From assembly GCF_003628535.1 (NCBI RefSeq), contig NZ_RBCI01000003.1:124001-188000 (forward strand): DNA of 64,000 bases. Reading direction: 5' to 3'. The notes beneath the pieces are model-generated. The model was not told the origin of the DNA. It was given only the letters and a program-made list of their open reading frames with translations, and searched no databases. The first letter of the stretch is position 1. The number at the start of each line of letters is the position of its first letter. Position numbers and translations under genes: made by a program. This stretch comes from Flavisolibacter nicotianae (GTDB taxonomy: Bacteria; Bacteroidota; Bacteroidia; Chitinophagales; Chitinophagaceae). Positions 55,619-64,000 of the stretch are shown here, in pieces.

Positions 55619-55993
55619 ATGAGCACAACTTGTATTAGACCGTATGCTGACAACATTCTAATAGGAGAATGTAAAAAGAAACTCCAAAAAGCTATATCCT
55701 CATTTGATAAGCTAAGCCAGGTATTAAGCCTTGCAGCTAATGATGTACGATTAAAAATACTCTATCTGCTGGACGAAGAAGGCGAACTATGTGTATGTGA
55801 TTTGGCGGACATCTTAGAAATGACCATTCCCGCCGTATCGCAGCATCTTAGAAAATTAAAGGATGGCAATGTTCTACAAACCCGTAGGGCTGGGCAGACC
55901 ATTTTTTATTCTTTGAAGGCAGAACATTTAGAAATAATCAAACCCTTGTTTGAACACATAGCAATTGCTAACCGAAAAAAGCAAAAAGCATGA
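55619..55993 (+). CDS. ArsR/SmtB-family metal-responsive repressor
   Basis: A 124-residue winged-helix regulator. The metal-binding motif ELCVCDLA (C58 and C60) is exactly the CadC/ArsR alpha-3 motif, and N-terminal C5 and C18 could complete a CadC-like site for soft metals. The recognition helix reads TIPAVSQHLRKLKDGNVLQTRRAGQTIFYSL. Although the gene heads a mercury operon, it is ArsR-like, not MerR-like, as is known for several non-proteobacterial mercury operons. It represses until metal binds. It overlaps the next start by four bases. Confidence 0.92.
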   Translation: MSTTCIRPYADNILIGECKKKLQKAISSFDKLSQVLSLAANDVRLKILYLLDEEGELCVCDLADILEMTIPAVSQHLRKLKDGNVLQTRRAGQTIFYSLKAEHLEIIKPLFEHIAIANRKKQKA

Positions 55994-56616
55994 AACAGGA
56001 AACAACATCTAAAGCAGTTACAGGCGTAGGCATATTTGCTGCAATAGCGGCATCACTTTGTTGTATCACACCTGTATTAGCCTTATTTGCTGGTTTTAGT
56101 AGTGCAGCTTCATCCTTATCATGGTTAGAGCCTGCACGTCCATTTTTAATTGGTTTGGCAATAGCAGCATTAGGCTTTGCCTGGTATCGTTCACTACGCT
56201 CAAAAACCGATACAACGTGCGGTACTGAAGGTAGTTGTCAGGTGGAAAAGAAAAACTTTCTTGCTTCAAAAACCTTCCTGATTGTTATCACAATAGCTGC
56301 TATTGCCTTAATAGCATTCCCATACTATGCTAAAATCTTTTATCCAAAGCCACAGAAGCAAAATATAGTAGTAGTTGAAAGCAATAACATTCAGTCAGCC
56401 TCATTCACAATTAAAGGCATGACTTGCCAGGGATGTGAAACAGAGGTAAATAATGAATTGCACAAGGTGCCCGGTGTAATTGATGCAGAAACCCATTACG
56501 CAAAATGTACCAGCGTTGTAAGGTATGATAAAACTAAGGCAACAGCAGATCAATTGAAAAACGCTATTGCAAAAACAGGTTATGAAGTGACGAATTATCA
56601 ACTTTTAAATCAATAA
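55990..56616 (+). CDS. merTP: MerT-MerP fusion mercury transport protein
   Basis: A 208-residue membrane protein. The MerT part (1-120) has three helices, with the vicinal C24-C25 of the first helix (ASLCCITPVL) and a second pair C77, C83 in the cytoplasmic loop. A heavy-metal-associated (HMA) domain follows, with G-M-T-C146-x2-C149 (MTCQGC), the MerP part. The fusion therefore captures Hg(II) outside and hands it through the membrane toward MerA. MerTP fusions are known; it overlaps the regulator by four bases. Confidence 0.93.
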   Translation: MKQETTSKAVTGVGIFAAIAASLCCITPVLALFAGFSSAASSLSWLEPARPFLIGLAIAALGFAWYRSLRSKTDTTCGTEGSCQVEKKNFLASKTFLIVITIAAIALIAFPYYAKIFYPKPQKQNIVVVESNNIQSASFTIKGMTCQGCETEVNNELHKVPGVIDAETHYAKCTSVVRYDKTKATADQLKNAIAKTGYEVTNYQLLNQ

Positions 56617-56618
56617 AT

Positions 56619-58049
56619 ATGGACTGTTGCAATGTTGATACAAAAAATAAGTTTGACCTTATTATTATAGGCGGCGGTTCAGCAGCATTTGCCGCAGCAA
56701 TTCATGCCGATAGCATGAAACTATCAACTTTAATAATTAATGATGGTTTGCCATTAGGCGGCACTTGTGTGAACGTAGGTTGTGTTCCATCTAAGTTTTT
56801 AATAAGAGCCGCAGAAAGCATTCATCGTGCTGCTGCTTTAAACTTTGATGGTGTTACAACAGCTAAGCCTACTATCAATTTTGCTAAAATCATTAAACAA
56901 AAAGAAGATTTGGTAAAAGACCTGCAACAGCACAAGTATATTGACCTGTTACCGGGTTTGCAGTATGTGAAAGTAATAGAAGGCAGAGCAAAGTTTGAAG
57001 AGAAAAATAAAGTTGAAGTAAATGGAGAAGTATACGAAGGTGCTAAAATAATTATTGCAACAGGCGCCACGACACATATTCCCGATATTGATGGCATCTA
57101 CGATGTGCCTTACTTAACAAGCAAAACACTTTTTGAGTTAGAACAACAACCACAATCACTTATCATTTTAGGTGCAGGTTATATTGCTCTTGAAATTGCA
57201 CAGGCTTATCAAAGAATGGGTACTAAGGTTACAATAATTCAACGATCACAGAGTGTTTTGTCAAAAGAAACAAAAGATATTACTAACGAATTAGAAAAAC
57301 TTCTAACTGCTGAAGGGATAACAATACATACAGGTTCAACAGTCAACAAAGTTTGGAAAGAAAGGAACAAAATCAAGGTGTTTTACACTAACGCACAGAA
57401 GGAGACTGATATACTTGAAGCAACTCATATTGTAGTGGCAACAGGCACAAAGGGAAATACAGCAGATTTAGATTTAGGAAAAATTGGGATAGAAATTACA
57501 GAAAAGGGGTTGATTAAAGTAGATGATTTATTAAAAACAAGCGCAGAAGATGTATTTGCTATTGGTGATGTTACCACCAATCCTCCTTTTGTTTATACAG
57601 CAGCGTACGAAGGAGGCAAAGCAGTTGTTAATGCTTTTAAATTACATCAAAAGCAAACGGACTTTTCTGTTCTGCCTTGGGTTGTATTTACTGATCCCCA
57701 GATAGCAGGAGTAGGAATAGATGAAAGAGAGGCAGAAGAAAAAGGCATTCCTCACCAGGTAACCACATTTTATTTAAAAGATATACCCAGAAGCATTGTA
57801 GCATTAGACACAAGGGGTTTTATCAAGCTGATCAGAAATCCTGAAAATGATTTGCTTTTAGGGGCAAGAATTGTAGCTCCCGAAGGTGGAGAACTTCTAA
57901 TGCAACTAAGCCTGATGATAAAATATAAAATACCATTGAAAGAAATTGTAGGTATGTTTCACCCTTACCTTACTTTGTCCGAAGGTGTTAAATTAGCTGT
58001 AATGTCCTTTACTACTGATGTGAAGAATATGAGTTGTTGTGCAAGCTAG
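56619..58049 (+). CDS. merA: Mercuric reductase
   Basis: A 476-residue FAD/NADPH disulfide oxidoreductase reducing Hg(II) to volatile Hg(0). It has FAD-binding IIGGGSAAFAAA, redox disulfide C50-VNVG-C55 (GTCVNVGCVPSK), NADPH-binding LGAGYIALEIAQ, and the C-terminal vicinal C473-C474 (MSCCAS) that bind mercury, which mark it as true MerA. The N-terminal HMA domain of many MerA proteins is absent; the MerTP HMA may take over that function. The start MDCC has two further cysteines. It begins two bases after merTP. Confidence 0.96.
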   Translation: MDCCNVDTKNKFDLIIIGGGSAAFAAAIHADSMKLSTLIINDGLPLGGTCVNVGCVPSKFLIRAAESIHRAAALNFDGVTTAKPTINFAKIIKQKEDLVKDLQQHKYIDLLPGLQYVKVIEGRAKFEEKNKVEVNGEVYEGAKIIIATGATTHIPDIDGIYDVPYLTSKTLFELEQQPQSLIILGAGYIALEIAQAYQRMGTKVTIIQRSQSVLSKETKDITNELEKLLTAEGITIHTGSTVNKVWKERNKIKVFYTNAQKETDILEATHIVVATGTKGNTADLDLGKIGIEITEKGLIKVDDLLKTSAEDVFAIGDVTTNPPFVYTAAYEGGKAVVNAFKLHQKQTDFSVLPWVVFTDPQIAGVGIDEREAEEKGIPHQVTTFYLKDIPRSIVALDTRGFIKLIRNPENDLLLGARIVAPEGGELLMQLSLMIKYKIPLKEIVGMFHPYLTLSEGVKLAVMSFTTDVKNMSCCAS

Positions 58050-58091
58050 ATTTTTAGATTGGCTTAAACATTGTAGCTTTATACAAGATAA

Positions 58092-58481
58092 ATGAAAAAA
58101 GTTTCCGTCATATTACTTCTTTGCATTTACACATTGGCAACAATGGGTTTTAGCCTGAAGGAGTTTTATTGCTGCGGAAAATTAAAATCAATAACGGTTG
58201 CCTTTGCCGATAACGGAAAGACAAGTTGTAAAAATGGCAATAGCCAGGACGATAATTGTTGTAAGAATAAATTCCAATATTTTAAGATAAAGGATAATCA
58301 TGTAACCGCTGCTCATGTCAGCGTTCCGGTTCTTCATTCCATCGGCTTTGAACTTTATTATGCTTCTTTTGAGCATATCGTTTTTGCTTCTCAAAAACCC
58401 GCCATTGCCTACCAAAGCCATGCACCGCCGATGCACACTGGCGTTCCTGTATATATTTCCAACTGCGTTTTCAGAATTTGA
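58092..58481 (+). CDS. HYC_CC_PP-family small exported protein
   Basis: A 129-residue exported protein with a signal peptide (KKVSVILLLCIYTLATMGFS). The mature part has EFYCCGKL, GKTSCKNGNSQDDNCCKNK and a Pro/His-rich end with HAPPMHTGVPVYISNC, fitting the HYC_CC_PP family of Bacteroidota metal operons. Cysteine pairs and the His suggest periplasmic Hg or Cu binding; no activity is known. It is 42 bases after merA and is followed by a hairpin. Confidence 0.85.
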   Translation: MKKVSVILLLCIYTLATMGFSLKEFYCCGKLKSITVAFADNGKTSCKNGNSQDDNCCKNKFQYFKIKDNHVTAAHVSVPVLHSIGFELYYASFEHIVFASQKPAIAYQSHAPPMHTGVPVYISNCVFRI

Positions 58482-58530
58482 TTTACTCTACTCCTGTTAA
58501 AGGCATACCTCTTGTTATGCCCATACGTCT

Positions 58531-58560
58531 TTGGGTGCATTAACCCAATTTTTCTATTTT
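58531..58560 (+). terminator. Probable terminator after the mercury operon
   Basis: TTGGGT and ACCCAA pair with loop GCATTA and are followed by a long T-rich stretch. The stem is short. Confidence 0.65.
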
Positions 58561-58643
58561 TTATTTTCTAATCCTGTTTACCGGCAACCATGTTGCCCCG
58601 GTAAACACATCGTTAATTATTTCATTTAATAAAACATACAATC

Positions 58644-58901
58644 ATGAAAAATTTATTTTTTATCGCAGCTATTATTTTATCAATTGCTTTTGTATTTACA
58701 GCCTGTTCAGATAACAAAAGCAAAGCAAAAACAGAGCAGTTAGCAAAAGATGAAATTTACACCTGCACCATGCATAACGAAGTAATGAGCGACCACCCCA
58801 GTGAATGCCCCAAGTGTGGTATGAAGCTGGTGAAACAAAAGATGACTGCCGAACAGGAGAAGATGATGAAAGAAGGCACCTATGTTAAGCCAAAAGAATA
58901 A
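58644..58901 (+). CDS. Heavy-metal-binding-domain (HMBD) lipoprotein
   Basis: An 85-residue lipoprotein with lipobox FTAC (C21). The rest is one HMBD (YHS-like, DUF-type) of pattern YTCTMHNEVMSDHPSECPKCGMKLV, which has the CxMH...CPxCGM arrangement shared with the N-terminus of the P-type ATPase downstream. It likely binds Cu or related metal in the periplasm. It is the first gene of the copper set. Confidence 0.9.
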   Translation: MKNLFFIAAIILSIAFVFTACSDNKSKAKTEQLAKDEIYTCTMHNEVMSDHPSECPKCGMKLVKQKMTAEQEKMMKEGTYVKPKE

Positions 58902-58971
58902 TACTGCAAGGGCAACAGCTAATCTGAAGACCGGGCAACAGCGGACCTGAAGAAAATTTAAAACGATTGTT

Positions 58972-59274
58972 ATGACTGAACAAAAGTATGAAAACTGTAT
59001 TGCCGCATGTGAGGCATGTGCAGAAGCCTGTGACACCTGTGCGGCACATAGCAACGGTAAACCCGGCATGGAACAATGCGAAACATTATGCAGGGAATGT
59101 GCGGACGCCTGCCGTAAATGCGCAGCAGATTGCAATCCGAAAACCATGCAACAGTGTGCCGATGCCTGTCGCCGCTGTGCAGAAGAATGCGAAAAGCACA
59201 ACAATGAGCATTGCAAAAAATGCGCAGAAGAATGCCGTAAGTGTGAAACAGAATGCAGAAAGATGGTAGCCTGA
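58972..59274 (+). CDS. Four-helix-bundle copper storage-like protein, 20 Cys
   Basis: A 100-residue protein with 20 cysteines, spaced mostly in C-x2-C and C-x3-C steps along four helices (CIAACEACAEACDTC ... CRECADACRKCAADC ... CADACRRCAEEC ... CKKCAEECRKCETEC). This is the DUF326 / Csp copper storage family, where thiolates inside the bundle bind many Cu(I). No signal peptide is visible, so a cytosolic (Csp3-like) form is likely. Confidence 0.92.
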   Translation: MTEQKYENCIAACEACAEACDTCAAHSNGKPGMEQCETLCRECADACRKCAADCNPKTMQQCADACRRCAEECEKHNNEHCKKCAEECRKCETECRKMVA

Positions 59275-59345
59275 TTTCAATTGACAGGCTATCGGTTAAC
59301 TAACTGGCAGCCTGTTAATTTTTAAGTTACACTAAACAAAAAATT

Positions 59346-61790
59346 ATGCATGAACATAAAACCTCCACACAGAAACCGGTTGATGCCAGTGGCATTAAGT
59401 ACGCTTGCCCCATGCACTGCGAAGGCGACAAAACCTATGATAGTCCCGGCAAGTGTCCTGTGTGTGGTATGAACTTGGTGCCGGTGCAGGAAGTAGGAAA
59501 TAAAAAAAATGAAAATAAGCAGCACGATAAACATCAAACTGCTAACGGTAACACCGGCAAATACTATTGCCCCATGCACTGCGAAGGCGATAAGACTTAT
59601 AACAAACCGGGCGACTGCCCTGTTTGCGGAATGCGTTTAGTAAAAGAACCAACAGCATCTTCACATGCAACAGCAAAGACGCAATACACCTGCCCCATGC
59701 ATCCGCAAATCATCAGGGATGTACCGGGTTCATGCCCCATTTGCGGAATGGATTTAGTGCCCATGCAACCAGTTGAAGAAGATGAGGACAAGGCTTATAA
59801 AGAACTGTTGAAGAAGTTCAAAATAGCCGTACTGTTCACCCTACCTATACTTCTGATTGCCATGTCGGATATGTTGCCAAACAATCCGCTGCATTCGCTT
59901 TTCGGTCAGCCTGTTTGGAACTGGATACAATTTGCGTTATCGCTTCCGGTGGTGTTCTATGCCACCTGGATGTTTTTTAAAAGAGCCTGGACTTCTATTG
60001 TAACATGGAACTTAAACATGTTTACACTCATCGGCATCGGCACCGGAGTTGCCTTCCTGTTTAGTGTAATTGCCATGTTGTTCCCCCATATTTTTCCTGC
60101 CCAGTTCAAAACAGAAAGCGGAACTGTGTTTGTATATTTTGAAGCAACAACGGTAATTCTTACGCTAATTTTATTAGGTCAACTTTTGGAAGCAAGAGCA
60201 CATAGCCGAACGAGCGGGGCTATTAAAGCCTTACTGAAATTAGTGCCATCGGAAGCAACACTGATTAGCAACGGCGAAGAAAAAGTAATTCCCATTGACC
60301 AGATAAAAAGTGGCGACCATTTACGGATTAAACCGGGAGAAAAAATTCCGGTTGATGGAAAATTAGTACAGGGTGAAGCCAGCATTGACGAAGCGATGAT
60401 AACCGGCGAACCTGTTCCTGTTGATAAAAGGGTAAATGATAAAGTAACGTCAGGTACAATAAATACCACTTCTTCCTTTGTAATGGAAGCTGAAATAGTA
60501 GGCGCTGAAACCTTGCTTTCACAAATCATTCAATTGGTGAATGATGCCAGTCGCTCAAGAGCACCCATTCAAAAGTTAGCAGACAAAATATCCAAATACT
60601 TTGTTCCAATAGTAGTCATTGTTTCAGTACTCACATTCTTTGCATGGGTATTGTTTGGTCCCGAACCAAGGTATGTATATGCTTTTGTAAATGCCATTGC
60701 CGTATTGATTATTGCCTGTCCCTGTGCTTTGGGCTTGGCTACGCCAATGTCGGTAATGGTGGGTGTAGGCAGAGGCGCTCAATCAGGTGTTTTGATTAAG
60801 AATGCCGAAGCATTGGAAAAGATGAATAAGGTTGATACGCTTATCATTGATAAAACGGGCACTATCACCGAAGGCAAACCTTCTTTAGAAAAAGTAATAG
60901 CAACAGAAGGATATAATGAAGACGGTTTATTGCAACAAATAAGCTCACTGAATAAGCAAAGTGAACATCCTTTAGCAACCGCTGTCGTGAAATATGCCAA
61001 TGAAAAGAAGGTGAAATTATCTGATGTAAAGGATTTTAATACCGTTGCCGGCAAAGGGGTTGTAGGAACAGTGGATGATAAAAAAATTGCATTGGGCAAT
61101 GCAAAGCTGATGGAAGAAATTAAAACTACTATCCCTGAAAGCCTTTTAACACAGGTGCATGAAGAACAGGTATTGGGCAAAACGGTTTCTTTCATTTCAG
61201 TGGATGGTAAGGCAGCAGGCTATATTACGATTACAGACAAAATAAAAGAAACCAGTAAAGCCGCCATTGCAGAATTGCTCGAAAATAATATTGAAGTAAT
61301 CATGCTTACCGGTGATAATGCCAACACAGCAAAAACGGTGGCGAATGAGTTGAACCTATCGGGTTATAAAGCAGAATTTTTACCACAAGACAAATTGAAC
61401 GAAGTAAAATGGTTGCAGACAGAAGGTAAAAAAGTAGCAGTGGCCGGCGATGGCATTAACGATGCGCCGGCGTTGGCACAGGCCGATGTGGGCATTGGCA
61501 TGGGTACAGGAACGGACGTAGCCATAGAAAGCGCAGCAATAACTTTAGTGAAAGGCGATTTACAAGGCATTGCCAAAGCAGAGAAGTTGAGTAAAGCAGT
61601 GATGCGGAACATCAAACAAAACTTGTTCTTTGCTTTTATCTATAACGTTATCGGGGTGCCTGTTGCCGCAGGAATACTGTTTCCATTCTTCGGCATTTTG
61701 TTATCACCCATGATTGCGGCTGCAGCCATGAGCGTTAGCTCTGTTTCCGTTATCGCCAATTCCCTGAGATTACGAAGTGTAAAATTGTAA
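59346..61790 (+). CDS. Copper-translocating P-type ATPase with three HMBD repeats
   Basis: An 814-residue P1B-type ATPase. Instead of HMA domains it has three HMBD repeats in the first about 150 residues (CPMHCEGDKTYDSPGKCPVCGM, the near copy with NKPGDCPVCGM, and CPMHPQIIRDVPGSCPICGM). The translocation motif C458-P-C460 (ACPCALGLATP) and phosphorylation site D502-K-T-G-T are intact, with TGE in TGEPVPV and GDGINDAPAL. The motif points to Cu export from the cytoplasm. The first two HMBDs are a recent-looking 162-base tandem duplication. Confidence 0.94.
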   Translation: MHEHKTSTQKPVDASGIKYACPMHCEGDKTYDSPGKCPVCGMNLVPVQEVGNKKNENKQHDKHQTANGNTGKYYCPMHCEGDKTYNKPGDCPVCGMRLVKEPTASSHATAKTQYTCPMHPQIIRDVPGSCPICGMDLVPMQPVEEDEDKAYKELLKKFKIAVLFTLPILLIAMSDMLPNNPLHSLFGQPVWNWIQFALSLPVVFYATWMFFKRAWTSIVTWNLNMFTLIGIGTGVAFLFSVIAMLFPHIFPAQFKTESGTVFVYFEATTVILTLILLGQLLEARAHSRTSGAIKALLKLVPSEATLISNGEEKVIPIDQIKSGDHLRIKPGEKIPVDGKLVQGEASIDEAMITGEPVPVDKRVNDKVTSGTINTTSSFVMEAEIVGAETLLSQIIQLVNDASRSRAPIQKLADKISKYFVPIVVIVSVLTFFAWVLFGPEPRYVYAFVNAIAVLIIACPCALGLATPMSVMVGVGRGAQSGVLIKNAEALEKMNKVDTLIIDKTGTITEGKPSLEKVIATEGYNEDGLLQQISSLNKQSEHPLATAVVKYANEKKVKLSDVKDFNTVAGKGVVGTVDDKKIALGNAKLMEEIKTTIPESLLTQVHEEQVLGKTVSFISVDGKAAGYITITDKIKETSKAAIAELLENNIEVIMLTGDNANTAKTVANELNLSGYKAEFLPQDKLNEVKWLQTEGKKVAVAGDGINDAPALAQADVGIGMGTGTDVAIESAAITLVKGDLQGIAKAEKLSKAVMRNIKQNLFFAFIYNVIGVPVAAGILFPFFGILLSPMIAAAAMSVSSVSVIANSLRLRSVKL
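59403..59780 (+). repeat. Three HMBD coding repeats, the first two near identical
   Basis: TGCCCCATGCACTGCGAAGG occurs at 59406 and again at 59568 (period 162 bases), and a third diverged copy begins near 59693. Confidence 0.8.
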
Positions 61791-61795
61791 AACAA

Positions 61796-63226
61796 ATGGA
61801 AAACATGACATGGCTTTCAATCATACCACCTCTTCTAACCATTGCTATTGCAATCTGGTCAAAGAAAATTATTCCTTCTCTTTTAATTGGCTTATTAGTG
61901 GGAAGTTATCTGCTAAACCCCACTGTTGCAGGTGGTGTAGAAACAGCAGTTGACCAGATTGTAAAAACCCTGACAGACAAAGAAAATCTACAGGTTATCC
62001 TGTTCCTGTATCTGTTCAGTGGATTGATAGCCTTGATAAAAAATTCAGGTGGTATAAAGGCTTTTTCCCACGTAGCAGAAAAGTATATCAAAAGCAAAAA
62101 AGGAGTATTTGTTACTTTATGGGCACTCCTTCCTGTCACCTTTATTGACTGTGGCTTTAGGGTAGTTGGTGCAGGTTCTATTACACGTTCTCTTGCCGAA
62201 AAGAATAAGATAGCCCGGGAACGCCTTGCGTTTATGCTAAACAATACAGCAAGCCCGGTAGTGGAACTTATTCCTATTGCTACAACGTTTGTAGGTTTTA
62301 ATGTAGCTATAATTAGCCAGGGCTTGAAGGCTGCAGGTAACCAGCAAAGCGGTTCTGCATATTCTATTTGGTTAAAAGCAATTCCATTTGAATATTTCAG
62401 CATTGTGGTAATACTAATCACTTTTCTTTCCATCTTTTTTCAGTTCAACAAACCGGAAAATGTTCAAAATAAATCTCAAACCAAAAAAGCGAATGGTAGG
62501 ATGGATATGAAGATGGACATGGAAGAAGCAGAGCCTGTTCTAAAACCACGGGTGCTTAATCTTGTTTTTCCAATGGTATCCGTTATCGTTTTAAGTCTCT
62601 TCTTCTTTTGGTTTTTTGGAAAAAATCAATCTGCTAATACTTCAATTATTTCTGCGATAACAAATACGCAGCCGAACAAAGCAATGCTTGTTGCATTGTT
62701 GATTACAATACTCATCTCGTCGGTATTTTATTTCTTTCAAAAATATAATTTGAAAAAAATGACCGCCGATATTATCTCAGGCGGAAATGAGATCATGACC
62801 ACTTTAGCCATCCTTGCAATAGCATGGTCATTAGCCGGAGTATCACAGCAATTAGGACTAAGTAATTTTATTCAGCAACAGGTTGGCAATTCACTACCGG
62901 ATTGGAGTGTTCCCGTTTTGCTTTTTCTTCTATCTAGTGCTGTAACTTACTTTATTGGTTCAGGTTGGGGAGCGGCATCTTTAATCATGCCTTTCGCGAT
63001 ACCGCTTGCAGTGTCGGTTGGTGTGGCTATTCCATTGTGCGTAGCAGCAGTTCTAACTGGCGGCACATTTGGCGATGTTACTTCACCTGTGGCGGGAATG
63101 ACAAATATGTCTTCCAACATAGCACATGCCGACCATTCCAAATACATAAAATATGCTAACCCTTATAATTTTATTGCAGCAGGAATAGCAACCGTTTTGT
63201 TTTTAGTCACAGGACTATTTCAATAA
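61796..63226 (+). CDS. NhaC-family Na+/H+ antiporter-like protein
   Basis: A 476-residue integral membrane protein with about eleven hydrophobic segments and the NhaC family arrangement: LTIAIAIWSKKIIPSLLIGLLVGSYLL near the start, the IDCGFRVVGAGSITRSLAEKNKIARERLAF loop, NNTASPVVELIPIATTFVGFN, and the late GSGWGAASLIMPFAIPLA and TGGTFGDVTSPVAGMTNMSS. Between the copper ATPase and the RND pump it may supply proton or sodium exchange for the efflux reaction, or may itself carry a metal; both are inferences. It starts six bases after the ATPase stop. Confidence 0.88.
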   Translation: MENMTWLSIIPPLLTIAIAIWSKKIIPSLLIGLLVGSYLLNPTVAGGVETAVDQIVKTLTDKENLQVILFLYLFSGLIALIKNSGGIKAFSHVAEKYIKSKKGVFVTLWALLPVTFIDCGFRVVGAGSITRSLAEKNKIARERLAFMLNNTASPVVELIPIATTFVGFNVAIISQGLKAAGNQQSGSAYSIWLKAIPFEYFSIVVILITFLSIFFQFNKPENVQNKSQTKKANGRMDMKMDMEEAEPVLKPRVLNLVFPMVSVIVLSLFFFWFFGKNQSANTSIISAITNTQPNKAMLVALLITILISSVFYFFQKYNLKKMTADIISGGNEIMTTLAILAIAWSLAGVSQQLGLSNFIQQQVGNSLPDWSVPVLLFLLSSAVTYFIGSGWGAASLIMPFAIPLAVSVGVAIPLCVAAVLTGGTFGDVTSPVAGMTNMSSNIAHADHSKYIKYANPYNFIAAGIATVLFLVTGLFQ

Positions 63227-63253
63227 TAGTCAGAAATAAAAAATTTAGACATA

Positions 63254-64000
63254 ATGGTTCAGAAACTAATAGAAGTATCACTTCACAATCGCTACATCGT
63301 GTTGCTGTTAGCAGCAGGACTTTTTGTGTGGGGTATCTTTTCTATTCAAAAAAATCCCATTGATGCCATTCCCGATTTGTCCGAAAACCAGGTGATTGTT
63401 TTTACAGAATGGTCAGGCAGGGGACCGCAAATTATGGAAGACCAGGTCACCTACCCTTTGGTAAGTAATCTTCAGGGCATACCCAAAGTAAAAAACATAC
63501 GTGGCACGTCCATGTTCGGGATGAGTTTTGTTTACATCATTTTTGAAGACAATGTGGATGTGTATTGGGCACGTACACGAGTGCTGGAAAGATTGAATTA
63601 TGCACAGCGGTTATTGCCGCAGGATGTAACACCAACATTGGGTCCTGATGGAACCGGTGTGGGTCATGTGTTTTGGTACACACTCGATGCAAAACAAATG
63701 GATTTAGGCGAGCAACGGGCTTTGCAGGACTGGTATGTAAAATTCGCATTGCAGACGGTTCCCGGCGTGGCAGAAGTAGCTTCTTTTGGCGGTTTTGAAA
63801 AACAATACCAGGTAATTATTGACCCTGTGAAATTGCAGTATTACAACCTGTCAATGATGGATGTAATGAAGCAGGTAAAAGCCAATAACAATGATGTGGG
63901 CGGCAGAAAGTTTGAAATGTCTGATATGGCATACATCATACGAGGGCTGGGCTACATAAAAAATAAAGCAGATGTTGAAAACATTGCCGTGTCCAATATC
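63254..64000 (+). CDS. CusA/CzcA-type RND efflux pump, 5' part only
   Basis: Only the first 249 residues are inside the window. They begin with a helix (VQKLIEVSLHNRYIVLLLAAGLFVWGIF) and then the RND pore opening: NPIDAIPDLSENQVIVFTEWSGRGPQIMEDQVTYPLVSNLQGIPKVKNIRGTSMFGMSFVYIIFED (split by the reader), and DVYWARTRVLERLNYAQRLLPQDVTPTLGPDGTGVGHVFWY. This is the heavy-metal (CusA) group of RND inner-membrane pumps, likely for Cu or Ag. The rest, and probably CusB and an outer-membrane factor, should follow outside. Confidence 0.93.
   Translation, partial: MVQKLIEVSLHNRYIVLLLAAGLFVWGIFSIQKNPIDAIPDLSENQVIVFTEWSGRGPQIMEDQVTYPLVSNLQGIPKVKNIRGTSMFGMSFVYIIFEDNVDVYWARTRVLERLNYAQRLLPQDVTPTLGPDGTGVGHVFWYTLDAKQMDLGEQRALQDWYVKFALQTVPGVAEVASFGGFEKQYQVIIDPVKLQYYNLSMMDVMKQVKANNNDVGGRKFEMSDMAYIIRGLGYIKNKADVENIAVSNI

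Overview
The window reads as a chromosomal segment of a Bacteroidota bacterium, most likely of the family Chitinophagaceae. Supporting signs are several large secreted proteins with type IX secretion (T9SS) C-terminal sorting domains, PKD and SprB-type repeats, a DUF2141 protein, an HYC_CC_PP-type metal protein, and exact or near matches to the Bacteroidota -7 promoter element TAnnTTTG. No species can be named from the sequence alone.

Bases 1 to about 33500 look like ordinary core genome with moderate GC. They hold secreted and surface proteins (an 8-repeat PKD protein running off the left edge, a SprB-repeat protein, a beta-helix protein, an M4 metalloprotease), envelope proteins (an OmpA lipoprotein, a beta-barrel protein, YidC, a PAP2 phosphatase, an MFS transporter, a polyprenyl-phosphate-type glycosyltransferase) and housekeeping genes (uvrA, RNase Z, clpC, cmk, a fructosamine-kinase-like protein, an SDR). 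Many are single-gene units closed by clear hairpin terminators.

A tRNA-Ala(GGC) gene at 33538-33611 marks a sharp change. A large serine recombinase is transcribed toward it, and its reading frame runs through the tRNA terminator and the antisense of the tRNA. Beyond lie small element genes and a complete type I restriction-modification system (hsdM-hsdS-hsdR). From 43 kb to the right edge follows a long AT-richer metal and metalloid block on the + strand: (a) an ECF sigma / anti-sigma operon; (b) a tightly packed 14-gene operon (44865-55408) built around arsenosugar biosynthesis genes (ArsS radical SAM enzyme, ArsM methyltransferase, purine nucleoside phosphorylase, several sugar-transfer-like enzymes) and extended by a HAD hydrolase, a flavodoxin-fold oxidoreductase, a di-iron fatty-acid-hydroxylase-like membrane protein and an AhpD-like protein; (c) a mercury operon with an ArsR-type regulator, MerTP fusion and MerA; (d) a copper set of heavy-metal-binding lipoprotein, 20-cysteine four-helix protein, copper P-type ATPase, NhaC-like antiporter and the start of a CusA-type RND pump cut by the right edge.

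The arsenosugar operon is the best candidate for an incompletely described system. Its gene set suggests arsenite methylation, addition of a 5'-deoxyadenosyl group, removal of adenine, glycosylation or other sugar modification, and possibly further conversion toward a lipid. The last step is inference only. The right end of the presumed island is not in the window.
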